From: Sanguibacter antarcticus
GTDB lineage: Bacteria; Actinomycetota; Actinomycetes; Actinomycetales; Cellulomonadaceae
NCBI RefSeq assembly: GCF_002564005.1
Contig: NZ_PDJG01000001.1
Coordinates: 2,170,001-2,234,000 of the forward strand
DNA: 64,000 nt
Direction: 5' to 3'
Position numbers and translations under genes: made by a program. A model generated the notes under the pieces. That model was not told the origin of the DNA, made no database searches, and saw only the letters and a program-made list of their open reading frames with translations. Below, one piece after another: positions 19,912-28,581 of the stretch; the stretch's first letter is position 1, and each line of letters opens with the position of its first letter.

Positions 19912-21015
19912 TCAGCTCGTCGAGAACGAGCCGGTCGTGTTGGGGACGAGCTCGACCCACGTCTGACCGGGCGCCAGGGTGACCGGGCTCCCGTCGGCCG
20001 CGGTGAGCACGAACGGGGACGAGGCGTCTGTCTTGCTCCACGTCGCTTCCACCGACCTTCCCCCTGATGCGACGAGAGCGGTGCCGCTCCCGATGACCTC
20101 GGACTCGGGGACCGGCGAGCCGGCAGGATCGACCGTCCCCGTGTCGTACATGGCTACGTTCATGACGACGACGTTCTTCGCGGAGAACCGTGCGCCGGTC
20201 GACGAGACCGCGGCCGTCCCTGCCTCGGCGCGCTGGAAGGTCCCCGACGCCGCGTCCCACGTCCACGACGGGTGGCTGTAGGCAGACATGGTGATGGAGA
20301 TCGCGTTCGTCGGTGCGCCGGACGCTGCGGCGCTCGCCTGCGCCTCGTCCCGCGCGAACACGAACTCGGGCGCGGGCGCTGCGGAGTGCTCAGCGTCCGC
20401 TTGAGCCAGGAACGTCGAGGGAGTCCCGAAGACGTTGTGCGGGGCCACGCGGGACGACGTCCGGTAGAAGCCTGAGGCGCCCGCGTCGTGGCTCACGACC
20501 TGGAGGCCTACCTCGCTCACGGAGCTGACGAAGATCGGCTGCCCGCCGGAGAAGACCAGGAGCCCGCCCAGCGGCGCGATGATGTTCGAGTCCATCGGGC
20601 GGACGGACCGGATCGGTCCGACCTCCTCGGGGACCTGCGAGTGGTAGACCGCGATGTAGCGCGTGATGCCGCCCTCGACCATCTCCTCCCACACGACGTC
20701 GGCCTGCTCCAAGCCTGTCTGGGGTCGAGCGTCCTTCGAGTTCTCGATCTTCACGGCGACGGCCGGGCGGGTGGCGACGTCGGTCGCCTCGACGCCGGTA
20801 AGCGGCCACGTGAGCGGGAGGGCAGGCTCGGGCGGTGCGACCTTGTTCGCGGTCGCGGCCGGGGTCACCTCGATCGTCGGGGTGGGGACGGGCTGCTCTG
20901 GGTCGTCGGAGCACCCGGCGAGCACGAGCGCGGCTGCACACAGTCCGGCGGCCACGACGTTCCGTGCGGCACGCGGCGGACGAGCGCCTCGCTGCGCGCG
21001 GGAAGGGGTCGGCAC
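19912..21015 (-). CDS. DUF3048-domain lipoprotein
   Basis: Exported lipoprotein of 367 aa. A positively charged N-terminus and hydrophobic stretch end in a LVLAGC lipobox, Cys near residue 35, followed by a Pro/Thr-rich spacer. The body matches the DUF3048 (YerB-like) family, with VKIENSKDARPQTGLEQADVVWEE-type sequence, EEVGPIRSVRPMD and a C-terminal VTLAPGQTWVELV block. GTG at 21015 has a GAGGAG ribosome-binding site. Molecular function of the family is unknown. Confidence 0.85.
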   Translation of the reverse strand: MPTPSRAQRGARPPRAARNVVAAGLCAAALVLAGCSDDPEQPVPTPTIEVTPAATANKVAPPEPALPLTWPLTGVEATDVATRPAVAVKIENSKDARPQTGLEQADVVWEEMVEGGITRYIAVYHSQVPEEVGPIRSVRPMDSNIIAPLGGLLVFSGGQPIFVSSVSEVGLQVVSHDAGASGFYRTSSRVAPHNVFGTPSTFLAQADAEHSAAPAPEFVFARDEAQASAAASGAPTNAISITMSAYSHPSWTWDAASGTFQRAEAGTAAVSSTGARFSAKNVVVMNVAMYDTGTVDPAGSPVPESEVIGSGTALVASGGRSVEATWSKTDASSPFVLTAADGSPVTLAPGQTWVELVPNTTGSFSTS

Positions 21016-21093
21016 GGGTGTCTCCTCAGATCGTCAGCGGCCCCGGGGTCGGTCACCGGGACGGGTTCGTGAAACCCACACTATGGGCGCGCC

Positions 21094-21099
21094 TAGTCT
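21094..21099 (+). promoter_or_regulatory. Leaderless -10 box for menE
   Basis: TAGTCT followed by 6 nt and the GTG start at 21106; no ribosome-binding site is present between them. Confidence 0.6.
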
Positions 21100-21105
21100 G
21101 AAACC

Positions 21106-22269
21106 GTGATTGCCACATCGGAGCGGCACAGCGCGCCGCGAGACCTCGATCTGTCCGCGCACGGCCGACGCACCCTGGACGAGCTCGTCTCCGGGGTCCA
21201 CGACGTCCTCTCCGTGCCGTCCGGGACACCCGGACCGTGCGTCCTCGTCGCGACCTCAGGATCGACCGGTGAGCCCCGCCGGGTGCGCCTTCCTGGGCAT
21301 GCGCTGCGTGCCTCCGGCGAGGCCACGGCAGCCCGGCTCGGCGGTCACGGGCAGTGGCTCCTCGCCCTGCCGACCGAGCATGTCGCGGGCCTCCAGGTGG
21401 TCGCCCGCTCGGTCCTCGCCGGCACGTCTGCGGTCATCCTCCCGCTCGCCGGAGGGTTCCGTTCCCGGGCGTTTTCCGCGGCGTCTCGCGGTTTGACGGG
21501 GCCGCGCCGCTACACGGCGCTGGTCCCGACCCAGCTCCACAGGGTCCTCGAGGACGCCGCGTCCGGTGACGACGCGGGCCTCGTCGCAGCCCGGACCTTC
21601 GACGCCGTCCTCGTCGGTGGTGCGGCCACCTCACCGGCCCTCCTGGACGCTGCCCGGACCGCCGGCATCAGGGTCGTCACGACCTACGGCATGAGCGAGA
21701 CCGCGGGCGGGTGCGTCTACGACGGCACCCCGCTCGACGGGGTCGACGTCGAGGTCCGCGACGGCCGCATCGAGCTCTCCGGACCGGTCCTCGCCGACGG
21801 GTACGACGGCGACGACGAGGCGACGGATGCAGTATTTTTCACCCGGTCTGGTCGGCGGTGGTTCCGGACGAACGACGTCGGCGAGATGACGGTCACCCCC
21901 GACGGGAGCCCCTCCCTGCGTGTCCTCGGCCGGGCCGACGACACGCTCGTCTCCGGCGGGGTCAACGTCTCCCCCGCAGCGGTGGAGTCTCTCCTCGTGG
22001 GGTGGGGTCCGCTGCGGGACGTGTGCGTCGTCGGCGTTCCCGACGAGGTCTGGGGCACACGGGTCGTGGCCGTGGCCACCCTCGCCTCCGGTGCCGACCC
22101 GGTCGACGTCCTCCCGCAGGTGCGTGCCCGCGTCACCGATACGCTAGGGGCTCCCGCCGCGCCGCGAGAGATCGTCCTCGTCGGCGAGCTCCCGCTCCGG
22201 GGACCGGGAAAGGTCGACCGCAGGGCCACGACCGAGCTCGCGGCACGACACCTCGCCACCGAGCACTGA
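21106..22269 (+). CDS. menE: o-Succinylbenzoate-CoA ligase
   Basis: AMP-forming acyl-CoA synthetase (387 aa) activating o-succinylbenzoate for MenB. It contains the P-loop-like ATSGSTGEPRRVRLPG, TTYGMSETAGGCVYDG, the GRADDTLVSGG hinge region and a C-terminal catalytic-Lys block LRGPGKVDRR. It is shorter than generic acyl-CoA ligases, as is common for actinobacterial MenE. menA follows 41 bp later. Confidence 0.93.
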   Translation: MIATSERHSAPRDLDLSAHGRRTLDELVSGVHDVLSVPSGTPGPCVLVATSGSTGEPRRVRLPGHALRASGEATAARLGGHGQWLLALPTEHVAGLQVVARSVLAGTSAVILPLAGGFRSRAFSAASRGLTGPRRYTALVPTQLHRVLEDAASGDDAGLVAARTFDAVLVGGAATSPALLDAARTAGIRVVTTYGMSETAGGCVYDGTPLDGVDVEVRDGRIELSGPVLADGYDGDDEATDAVFFTRSGRRWFRTNDVGEMTVTPDGSPSLRVLGRADDTLVSGGVNVSPAAVESLLVGWGPLRDVCVVGVPDEVWGTRVVAVATLASGADPVDVLPQVRARVTDTLGAPAAPREIVLVGELPLRGPGKVDRRATTELAARHLATEH

Positions 22270-22310
22270 CCGATGCACAGCACTGCTGCAGAACGCTAGA
22301 ACGGAGCTTC

Positions 22311-23180
22311 ATGGCCACGTCATCCGAGTGGTTCGCCGGCGCACGACCCCGGACCCTGCCCGCTGCGGCGACCCCGGTGCTCGTCGGCACCGGAGCCGCC
22401 GCCCAGATCGACGGCGTCGACCCCGTGCTCGCGGTCCTCGCCCTCGTCGTCGCCCTCGCCCTGCAGATCGGCGTCAACTATGCCAACGACTACTCCGACG
22501 GTGTCCGTGGCACGGACCTCGACCGGGTCGGGCCCCTCCGCCTGACCGCCTCGGGAACCGCCCCGGCGCGCTCGGTGAAGATCGCGGCCTTCGTCGCGTT
22601 CGGTGTCGGCTCGGTCGCGGGCATCGCGCTCGTGGCGCTCTGCGGCCACTGGTGGCTGCTTGCCGTGGGTGTGCTGTCGATCGCTGCCGGGTGGTACTAC
22701 ACCGGCGGCAAGCACCCGTACGGTTACCTCGGTCTCGGCGAGGTCGGCGTCTTCGTCTTCTTCGGTCTCGTAGCCGTCCTCGGGACGACGTACACGCAGA
22801 CGGACCAGGTCACCGCCGCGTCGGTGCTCGGAGCCGTCTCGGTCGGCCTGCTCGCCTGCGCCATCCTCATGGCGAACAACATCCGTGACATCCCGACCGA
22901 CGCCGTCGTCGGCAAGCGCACCCTCGCGGTCCGGCTGGGCGACCGCCGTGCCCGGCACACGTACGTCGCGATGATCTGGCTCCCGCTCCTGCTCGGAGCG
23001 TTGTCCGCGTTCGCGAACCCCTGGGCCGTCATCGTCCTCCTGCTCGTGCCGCCCGCGGCGCTCCTGAGCATCCCGGTGCTCGCCGGTGCTCGCGGAAAGC
23101 TGCTCGTCCCGGTCCTCGCCGCGACAGGGATGTACGAGCTCGGTTTCGGGGCGCTACTCGCGCTCGGGCTCGCCATCTGA
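22311..23180 (+). CDS. menA: 1,4-Dihydroxy-2-naphthoate polyprenyltransferase
   Basis: UbiA-superfamily membrane enzyme (289 aa) that attaches the polyprenyl chain to dihydroxynaphthoate. The two Asp-rich prenyl-diphosphate motifs are visible as NYANDYSDGVRGTD and NNIRDIPTDAVVGKRTLAVR, among about eight or nine hydrophobic segments. The ATG at 22311 follows a GGAG site. Its last 27 bp overlap the convergent DUF4229 gene. Confidence 0.95.
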   Translation: MATSSEWFAGARPRTLPAAATPVLVGTGAAAQIDGVDPVLAVLALVVALALQIGVNYANDYSDGVRGTDLDRVGPLRLTASGTAPARSVKIAAFVAFGVGSVAGIALVALCGHWWLLAVGVLSIAAGWYYTGGKHPYGYLGLGEVGVFVFFGLVAVLGTTYTQTDQVTAASVLGAVSVGLLACAILMANNIRDIPTDAVVGKRTLAVRLGDRRARHTYVAMIWLPLLLGALSAFANPWAVIVLLLVPPAALLSIPVLAGARGKLLVPVLAATGMYELGFGALLALGLAI

Positions 23181-23528
23181 CGTCGTCGCGACAGGCTTCT
23201 GCGGGGTCGCGTGCGTGGGCTTCTCCAGGTCTGCGGGCAGAGGGGACGGACCGGCAGCGGCTCCGTCGATACGTGCGTCCTCGGCGGCGGCGTCGTCTTC
23301 GATGCCCCGGCTGAACCGTTCGCCGCCGGCGGCACGACGTGCGCGACGCTCCGCGATCTCGACGGCAGCAGACTCTCGCGGACCGCCGAGGAGGATGTAG
23401 GAGACCATGAGCGCCAGCAGCGCTGCGACCACCACCAGCTGGATCGACCGCATCCCCACCTGGTAGAGAACCACGGCGATCACGACGAGCAGCGCGAGTC
23501 GCAGGACGGAGTATCTCAGCAGGGCCAC
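23154..23528 (-). CDS. DUF4229 small membrane protein
   Basis: 124 aa with two adjacent hydrophobic helices (near residues 9-25 and 29-48), then a charged cytoplasmic tail rich in Ala, Arg and Glu. It fits the actinobacterial DUF4229 family, often found beside menA; function unknown. GTG start 6 nt after a TACCCT box. The 3-prime end overlaps menA by 27 bp on the opposite strand. Confidence 0.75.
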   Translation of the reverse strand: MALLRYSVLRLALLVVIAVVLYQVGMRSIQLVVVAALLALMVSYILLGGPRESAAVEIAERRARRAAGGERFSRGIEDDAAAEDARIDGAAAGPSPLPADLEKPTHATPQKPVATTSDGEPERE

Positions 23529-23534
23529 GCTCTC

Positions 23535-23540
23535 AGGGTA
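23535..23540 (-). promoter_or_regulatory. Leaderless -10 box for the DUF4229 gene
   Basis: TACCCT on the minus strand, 6 nt before the GTG at 23528. It faces the plus-strand box at 23547-23552. Confidence 0.5.
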
Positions 23541-23546
23541 AACGCT

Positions 23547-23552
23547 TAGGGT
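23547..23552 (+). promoter_or_regulatory. Leaderless -10 box for the PLDc_N gene
   Basis: TAGGGT followed by 6 nt and the ATG at 23559. The two divergent start codons are separated by only 30 bp, so both promoters overlap. Confidence 0.55.
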
Positions 23553-23558
23553 GGGTAG

Positions 23559-24056
23559 ATGTCCCGCGTCCTAGCAGTCCTCGCCGCCTTCGGCCTTCTC
23601 GTCTATGCCTTCTCCGACTTCGCCAGCAGCGATGCTGAGGACCGTGGTGACATCCCCCGCTGGCTGTGGCTCGTCATCATCGTGATCCTCCCCTACTTCG
23701 GTCCTCTCGCCTGGATCGCCTTCAGCCGGTCGCGCCGCGCTCAGGCGGCTCGCGAGCAGAGCGGCCAGGCCCGTGGGCGCGGCGCAGCCTCACAGCGGCG
23801 GACGCGACGGCGCGCGACCGGCCCCGTCGCCCCGGACGACGACCCGGACTTCTTGTGGCGGCTCGCCCAGGAGCAGCACCGTCAGGCACGAGACGAGCAG
23901 AGCAAGAACGCCACAGGAGCAAGCGGCACAGCAGGCGGCACGCAGTCAGCCGGACCGACCGGCGCAACCGGTGACGGTCTCGCGGACGGACCGACCGATG
24001 ACCTCCACGACGACCTCCGCAAGGACGACACACGGGACGACGAGACACCCGCCTGA
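23559..24056 (+). CDS. PLDc_N-type two-helix membrane protein
   Basis: 165 aa. Two hydrophobic helices (about 3-20 and 34-57) with the WLVIIVILPYFGPLAWIAF-like pattern of the phospholipase D N-terminal (PLDc_N) membrane domain. A basic stretch and a Thr/Gly/Asp-rich tail follow, and no catalytic HKD motif is present, so it is not itself a phospholipase. Common as a stand-alone small protein near men and ccs genes in actinobacteria. Confidence 0.75.
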   Translation: MSRVLAVLAAFGLLVYAFSDFASSDAEDRGDIPRWLWLVIIVILPYFGPLAWIAFSRSRRAQAAREQSGQARGRGAASQRRTRRRATGPVAPDDDPDFLWRLAQEQHRQARDEQSKNATGASGTAGGTQSAGPTGATGDGLADGPTDDLHDDLRKDDTRDDETPA

Positions 24057-24060
24057 CACG

Positions 24061-24090
24061 GAGGGCGCCCAGGTCACCCTGGGCGCCCTC
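24061..24090. terminator. Terminator hairpin between PLDc_N gene and ccsB
   Basis: Perfect 13-bp stem (24061-24073 with 24078-24090) and a TCAC loop, 4 bp after the stop and facing the end of ccsB. Confidence 0.8.
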
Positions 24091-24114
24091 GGCAGCAGAT
24101 CGGTGGTCCGTCGG

Positions 24115-24152
24115 ACGGTCGGGCTCAGACGGTCGGGCTCAGATGGTCGGGC
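24115..24152. repeat. 14-bp tandem repeat spanning the ccsB stop
   Basis: About 2.7 copies of ACGGTCGGGCTCAG, the last with one change. The ccsB stop codon lies in the second copy, so repeat-number changes could alter the C-terminus or the 3-prime region. Confidence 0.75.
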
Positions 24153-25161
24153 GCTTGACGCCCGAGTACGAGTGGAGCCCGCTGAAGAGGATGTTCACCG
24201 CAGTGAAGTTGAAGATCACGCACCCGTACCCGACGAGCACGAAGTAGGCGGCGCGTCGTCCTGACCAGCCGCGCGTCGTCCGGGCGTGCAGGTAGGCCGC
24301 GTAGACGACCCACACGACGAAGCTCCAGACCTCCTTGGGGTCCCAGCCCCACGGACGGCCCCACGCGCCGTCAGCCCAGATCGCTCCGCCGATGATGGTG
24401 AACGTCCACAGGACGAACCCCACGGCGTTGATGCGGAAGCTCATCGCCTCGAGAGCGACCGGTGTCGGGATCGTGTCGAGGAAGCGCCAGTTCATGACCT
24501 TCCACGCAGCGACGTTACGGCCGCGCACGACAGTCCCCTGCCCGTGCAGGAGCGTCGAGCCGTTGTCCCGAGAGTCGCGCAACAGCTGGAGCGCGCTCAT
24601 CGCGAACGCGACCGTGAACACCCCGGTCGCGGCGACGGCGACGCCGACGTGGATGACGAGCCAGTAGTCCTGGAGCGCGGGCTGGAGACCGTCTGCCTCG
24701 ACGTGCAGCCCGTTGATCGCGATCATGAGGAACGTCACGACGATGAACGAGACGATGACACCGAGGAACCGGACGTCGCGCCACAGCTGCAGCACGAGGA
24801 AGAGCCCCGCGGCGACGAAGGTGCCGGTGAGCCAGAACTCGTACATGTTCGCCCACGGGACGTGCCCCGCGGCGAGGCCACGCAGCACCACGGCGACGAG
24901 GTGGATCGCGAACCCGGCCCACATGGTCGACATCGCGATCCCGAGCGCCTTGGACGACCGCGGTGCGTCGAGGACGGCGACCGAGCCCCCGGGCGACTCC
25001 GGTGAGCCGCCGGACTCCGCCGTCGATGCGCGTTCTTTGGCTTTGCGCTGCCCGACGGCGTCGGTGGCGTGCGCGAGGTCGGTCGCGAAAGCGACCATCG
25101 CGATCGTGTACGCGGTCGCGGCTCCCCAGACGAGGGTGTCGCTGATCTCACCGAGATTCAT
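24139..25161 (-). CDS. ccsB: Cytochrome c biogenesis protein CcsB (heme channel partner)
   Basis: Polytopic system II cytochrome c synthase subunit (340 aa) that with ResB exports heme and attaches it to apocytochromes. The heme-handling tryptophan-rich segment GRPWGWDPKEVWSF is near the C-terminus, with His residues in flanking helices. The ATG at 25161 lies inside the end of resB (14-bp overlap); the longer frame is a shadow of resB. Confidence 0.93.
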   Translation of the reverse strand: MNLGEISDTLVWGAATAYTIAMVAFATDLAHATDAVGQRKAKERASTAESGGSPESPGGSVAVLDAPRSSKALGIAMSTMWAGFAIHLVAVVLRGLAAGHVPWANMYEFWLTGTFVAAGLFLVLQLWRDVRFLGVIVSFIVVTFLMIAINGLHVEADGLQPALQDYWLVIHVGVAVAATGVFTVAFAMSALQLLRDSRDNGSTLLHGQGTVVRGRNVAAWKVMNWRFLDTIPTPVALEAMSFRINAVGFVLWTFTIIGGAIWADGAWGRPWGWDPKEVWSFVVWVVYAAYLHARTTRGWSGRRAAYFVLVGYGCVIFNFTAVNILFSGLHSYSGVKRPTI

Positions 25162-27013
25162 CGGTCGGCCTTTCAGGTTCCTGCTTCGACGGTCGAAGGT
25201 CTGACGGAGAAGTGTCGTGGGTGTCTGCGGCGCTGCGGCCCGGCAGGTGCGCGAGCAGCGCGTCGACCTCCCCCTGGAGGCCCAGGTCGTCCCCACGGGC
25301 GAGGCCTGCGACCTCGACCACTGTACGTCGCACCGGCGTCTCGCCGCCGGTCGGCCGCTCGGGGTCCGGGCCTGCACCGGCGGGCACGTCCTGGACCGAG
25401 GCGCGCACCCAGACGCGTCGACGCGGCGTGAAGAGCGACACGCTCACTCCGGCGAGCGCACCGAGCGCGAAGACGAGCGTCCAGACGAGGGACGGGTCGT
25501 GACGCAGGTCGAGAGCGACGAAGCGCGGCAGCTCGGCGAACTCGATCGTCCCTAGCCCGTCGGGGAGGTCGACGGTCTCGCCCTTGCCGACGACAAGGGT
25601 CACGGGGCTGCCGTCCTCGTCGACGGACTGCGTCATGCCGTCGGTCTCGAGCTGGTAGACGTTCTGCGGCACCCCGTCGTCGAGACCGAGGTCACCGTGG
25701 TAGACGCTGAGCACGAGAGCCGGGTTGATGGGGTCGGGGAAGATCGATCGTGCGCCCGCCTCGGTGATCTCAGCCGTCGGGAGGAAGAACCCGACGAGAC
25801 CGATCTGGTCCCCGGTCGAGACGTCGGGGATCTTGATGACTCCCTGCGACGTGTAGACGTCGTCCTCGGGAAGGAACGGCACGGGGCCCGAGAACGCGAT
25901 CTCGCCTGCGGCGTCCCGGACGACGACGTCTGGCGCGAAGCCGTTGCCCTGGAGGTAGATCTTGGCACCGGACTGGGTCAACGGGTGGTTGACCTTGATG
26001 GTCTCCGAGCGCGACGTCCCGTCGGTCTGGCGGACGGTGACGTTCGCCGTGAAGTCCTGGGCCTTGGCGTCGGTGATGCGGAAGACCGACTCGAAGGAGT
26101 CGAGCGTCATGGAGAAGGGCTCGAGCGAGTCCTCCTGGAAGAGCGCACCGCTGTCGAAGGTGTCGTAGTCGACGACGGCGTTCGCGAAGCCGCGTCCCTC
26201 GGTGACGATCGCCTGGCCGCGGTACTCGAGCAGCTGGCCGGCACCGAACGAGATGAGGAGCCCGAGCAACGAGATGTGGAAGACGAGGTTTCCGGTCTCG
26301 CGCAGGTAGCCGCGCTCGGCGCTCACGACGAGGGCCCCGCTGCTCTCGGTCGCTGCCACCACGCGGAACCTCGGCAACCAGCGCAGTCGTCCGCGCAGGT
26401 GCGCGGCGGCGGCTGCTGTCACCTGCTCGGGCGACACGTCGTCGGCGTCGGCCACGTAGCTCGCCGTGGCAGGGAAGCGTGCGAAGCGCCGTGGCGTGCG
26501 GGGCGGGGCGCTGCGCAAGGCGTGGAAGTGGGCTCGGACGCGCGGCAGGATGCACCCGACGAGCGAGACGAACAGGAGGATGTAGACGGCGGAGAACCAG
26601 ACGGACGCGTAGACGTCGAAGAAGCCCAGACGGTCGAGCCACCCGCCCAGGGTCGGGTTGTCGAGGAGGTACTGGGCGACGTCGGCGGGGCTCTGCTTGC
26701 GCTGGGGAAAGATCGAGCCGGGGACCGCGGCGACCGCGAGGAGCATGAGGAGCATGAGCGCGACGCGCATCGAGGTGAGCTGTCGCCACGCGAAGCGCAG
26801 CAGCCCGCCGCGGCCGAGCTCTGGTAGCCGCGGCGCGGCGGCGGCGGCGTCCGGGTCCGCGGGTCGGGCTGTCCCCGCCGTCTCAGCAGTCTCAGCCGTC
26901 TCAGCCGGCTCAGCTGTCTCAGCCGCGCGGGAGCGGTCGTCGGAGAAGGAGTCGTCGATGCCCTCAGGGTGGTACCTGCGGTCGCGCTCCGAGGGTCCGG
27001 AAGGTGTGGTCAC
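25148..27013 (-). CDS. resB: Cytochrome c biogenesis protein ResB
   Basis: System II partner of CcsB (621 aa). N-terminal 50 residues are Ala/Glu/Thr repeats (AETAEP units). Three membrane helices lie near 80-100, 130-155 and 215-240, followed by a large extracytoplasmic domain and a final helix near 525. The ResB block GNLVFHISLLGLLISFGAGQ is clear. GTG at 27013 directly abuts the ccdA stop. Confidence 0.93.
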   Translation of the reverse strand: MTTPSGPSERDRRYHPEGIDDSFSDDRSRAAETAEPAETAETAETAGTARPADPDAAAAAPRLPELGRGGLLRFAWRQLTSMRVALMLLMLLAVAAVPGSIFPQRKQSPADVAQYLLDNPTLGGWLDRLGFFDVYASVWFSAVYILLFVSLVGCILPRVRAHFHALRSAPPRTPRRFARFPATASYVADADDVSPEQVTAAAAAHLRGRLRWLPRFRVVAATESSGALVVSAERGYLRETGNLVFHISLLGLLISFGAGQLLEYRGQAIVTEGRGFANAVVDYDTFDSGALFQEDSLEPFSMTLDSFESVFRITDAKAQDFTANVTVRQTDGTSRSETIKVNHPLTQSGAKIYLQGNGFAPDVVVRDAAGEIAFSGPVPFLPEDDVYTSQGVIKIPDVSTGDQIGLVGFFLPTAEITEAGARSIFPDPINPALVLSVYHGDLGLDDGVPQNVYQLETDGMTQSVDEDGSPVTLVVGKGETVDLPDGLGTIEFAELPRFVALDLRHDPSLVWTLVFALGALAGVSVSLFTPRRRVWVRASVQDVPAGAGPDPERPTGGETPVRRTVVEVAGLARGDDLGLQGEVDALLAHLPGRSAADTHDTSPSDLRPSKQEPERPTDESR

Positions 27014-27853
27014 CTAGATCACCGTCTCTGTTCCGCCGATGAAGCCTTGCACGGCGCGGCTCCAGTCGCCCCAGAGGCCGGTGACGAGAGCGAGCCCGAT
27101 CGCGATGAGGAGCGCACCGCCGACACGCATGATCACGAGCCGGTGCGTTCGCAGGAAGGCCAGGCCACGCTTGCTGCTCTGCAGACCGAGCGCGATGATG
27201 AGGAACGGCGCACCGAGCCCGATGCAGTAGACGACCGCGAGGATGCCACCCCGCGCAGCTGATCCTTCACCGAGGGCGAGCGCGTAGATCGCGACGAGGG
27301 TGGGGCCGAGGCACGGCGTCCAGCCGAGGCCGAACGCGAAGCCGAGGAGCGGCGCCCCCCAGAGCCCGGCGTCGGGGCTCGCGTGCAGACGTCTCTCGCG
27401 CTGGAGGAAGGGGACGGCTCCGAGGAACGCGAGGCCCATGAGGACAACGACGAGCCCGAGGACGCGGGAGATCTCGTCCTCCCAGCGTGTGAGGAAGGAC
27501 CCGACCGTCCCGGTGAGGATGCCGATCGAGACGAACACGACGGCGAAGCCGAGGATGAAGAGCGAGACCCCGAGCAGGACCCTGCCACGACCGGGGACCG
27601 GTCCGCGGGCACCACGCGCCGCTCCCGGTCCGCCGACGCTGGAGGCTGCGAGCCCGCTGACGAAACCGAGGTAGCCGGGGACGAGCGGGAGCACGCAGGG
27701 CGACGCGAAGGACACGAACCCCGCGAGGAGCGCGACGGGGACGGCGAGCAGCATCGAGCCGGAGAACGCCGTGGAGGCGAAGGTGTCCCCGACTCCCGCG
27801 AGCACCGGTCCGGAACCGCTCACGACGACCGACGCGGCGAGTGAGGTCACCAC
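27014..27853 (-). CDS. ccdA: Cytochrome c biogenesis protein CcdA
   Basis: Membrane thiol-disulfide transporter (279 aa, six helices) delivering reducing power to the extracytoplasmic thioredoxin encoded just upstream. The two redox Cys are in SFASPCVLPLVPGYLGF and GWTPCLGPTL. GTG start 3 nt after the TlpA-like gene. Confidence 0.93.
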   Translation of the reverse strand: MVTSLAASVVVSGSGPVLAGVGDTFASTAFSGSMLLAVPVALLAGFVSFASPCVLPLVPGYLGFVSGLAASSVGGPGAARGARGPVPGRGRVLLGVSLFILGFAVVFVSIGILTGTVGSFLTRWEDEISRVLGLVVVLMGLAFLGAVPFLQRERRLHASPDAGLWGAPLLGFAFGLGWTPCLGPTLVAIYALALGEGSAARGGILAVVYCIGLGAPFLIIALGLQSSKRGLAFLRTHRLVIMRVGGALLIAIGLALVTGLWGDWSRAVQGFIGGTETVI

Positions 27854-27856
27854 GGC

Positions 27857-28504
27857 TCAGGTGCTCGGTTCGGCAAGGACGTCGTCGATGAGTCCGTCGA
27901 GGGTCGAGGCTTCGATCTGTCCCAGCACGCGTGCGGCCACGCGTCCTTGACGGTCGAGCACCACCGTCGTCGGGACGGCCTGGACCGGCACGACGTCCTG
28001 GAGGGCGGCGACCGCGGAGCCGTCCGTGTCAGCGATGGACGGCCACGTGACGCCGTGCTCGCGCTCGAACGCGAGGGCTGCGCCGCTGTCGTCCGTGCCG
28101 TTGATGCCGACCAGCCGCACCCCGTCGGAGGCGCGCTCGGTCGCGACCTCGAGCAGGGCAGGCACCTCGGCGCGGCACGGCGGGCACGCTGCGTACCAGG
28201 TGTTGAGGACGACGATCTCGTCGCCGTCGCCGATCGTGTCGACGGGGTCCCCGGAGAAGTCGGTGCCCGAGATCTCGACGGGGTCCGTCCGGTCCGCGAC
28301 GGACCAGGTCTGCAGGCTCCCGTCGCCAGAGGCGTACCCCTGGCCGACGACGTCGCCGGTGTCGGTGTTGCCGGACTCGGCCGTGCACGACGAGACGAGG
28401 AGCGCTGTGGCAGCGGCCACGACGATCACCGCCGATCGGGACGGTGTGCGGTGGGCAGCCGTCGGACGGGCGCGACGACGGACGGCGAGAACTGCAGGGA
28501 TCAC
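27857..28504 (-). CDS. TlpA/ResA-like thioredoxin lipoprotein
   Basis: Extracytoplasmic thiol-disulfide oxidoreductase (about 215 aa) that keeps apocytochrome c cysteines reduced. A signal segment ends in a lipobox LLVSSC; the redox motif is NTWYAACPPCRAE, where CPPC replaces the usual WCxxC lead-in. Start set at GTG 28504 because GATAGT lies exactly 6 nt upstream, the leaderless pattern; a further 65 codons are open upstream but look non-coding. Operon with ccdA-resB-ccsB. Confidence 0.88.
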   Translation of the reverse strand: MIPAVLAVRRRARPTAAHRTPSRSAVIVVAAATALLVSSCTAESGNTDTGDVVGQGYASGDGSLQTWSVADRTDPVEISGTDFSGDPVDTIGDGDEIVVLNTWYAACPPCRAEVPALLEVATERASDGVRLVGINGTDDSGAALAFEREHGVTWPSIADTDGSAVAALQDVVPVQAVPTTVVLDRQGRVAARVLGQIEASTLDGLIDDVLAEPST

Positions 28505-28510
28505 TCCCCC

Positions 28511-28516
28511 ACTATC
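28511..28516 (-). promoter_or_regulatory. Leaderless -10 box for the ccs operon
   Basis: GATAGT on the minus strand, then 6 nt, then the GTG start of the TlpA-like gene. First base departs from TANNNT. Confidence 0.4.
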
Positions 28517-28581
28517 GCTGATGGGACTGAGAGATCTCTGAGAGACGCGCCCGCCGTCGCCCCTGGTCTCGGAAAGAGCGG

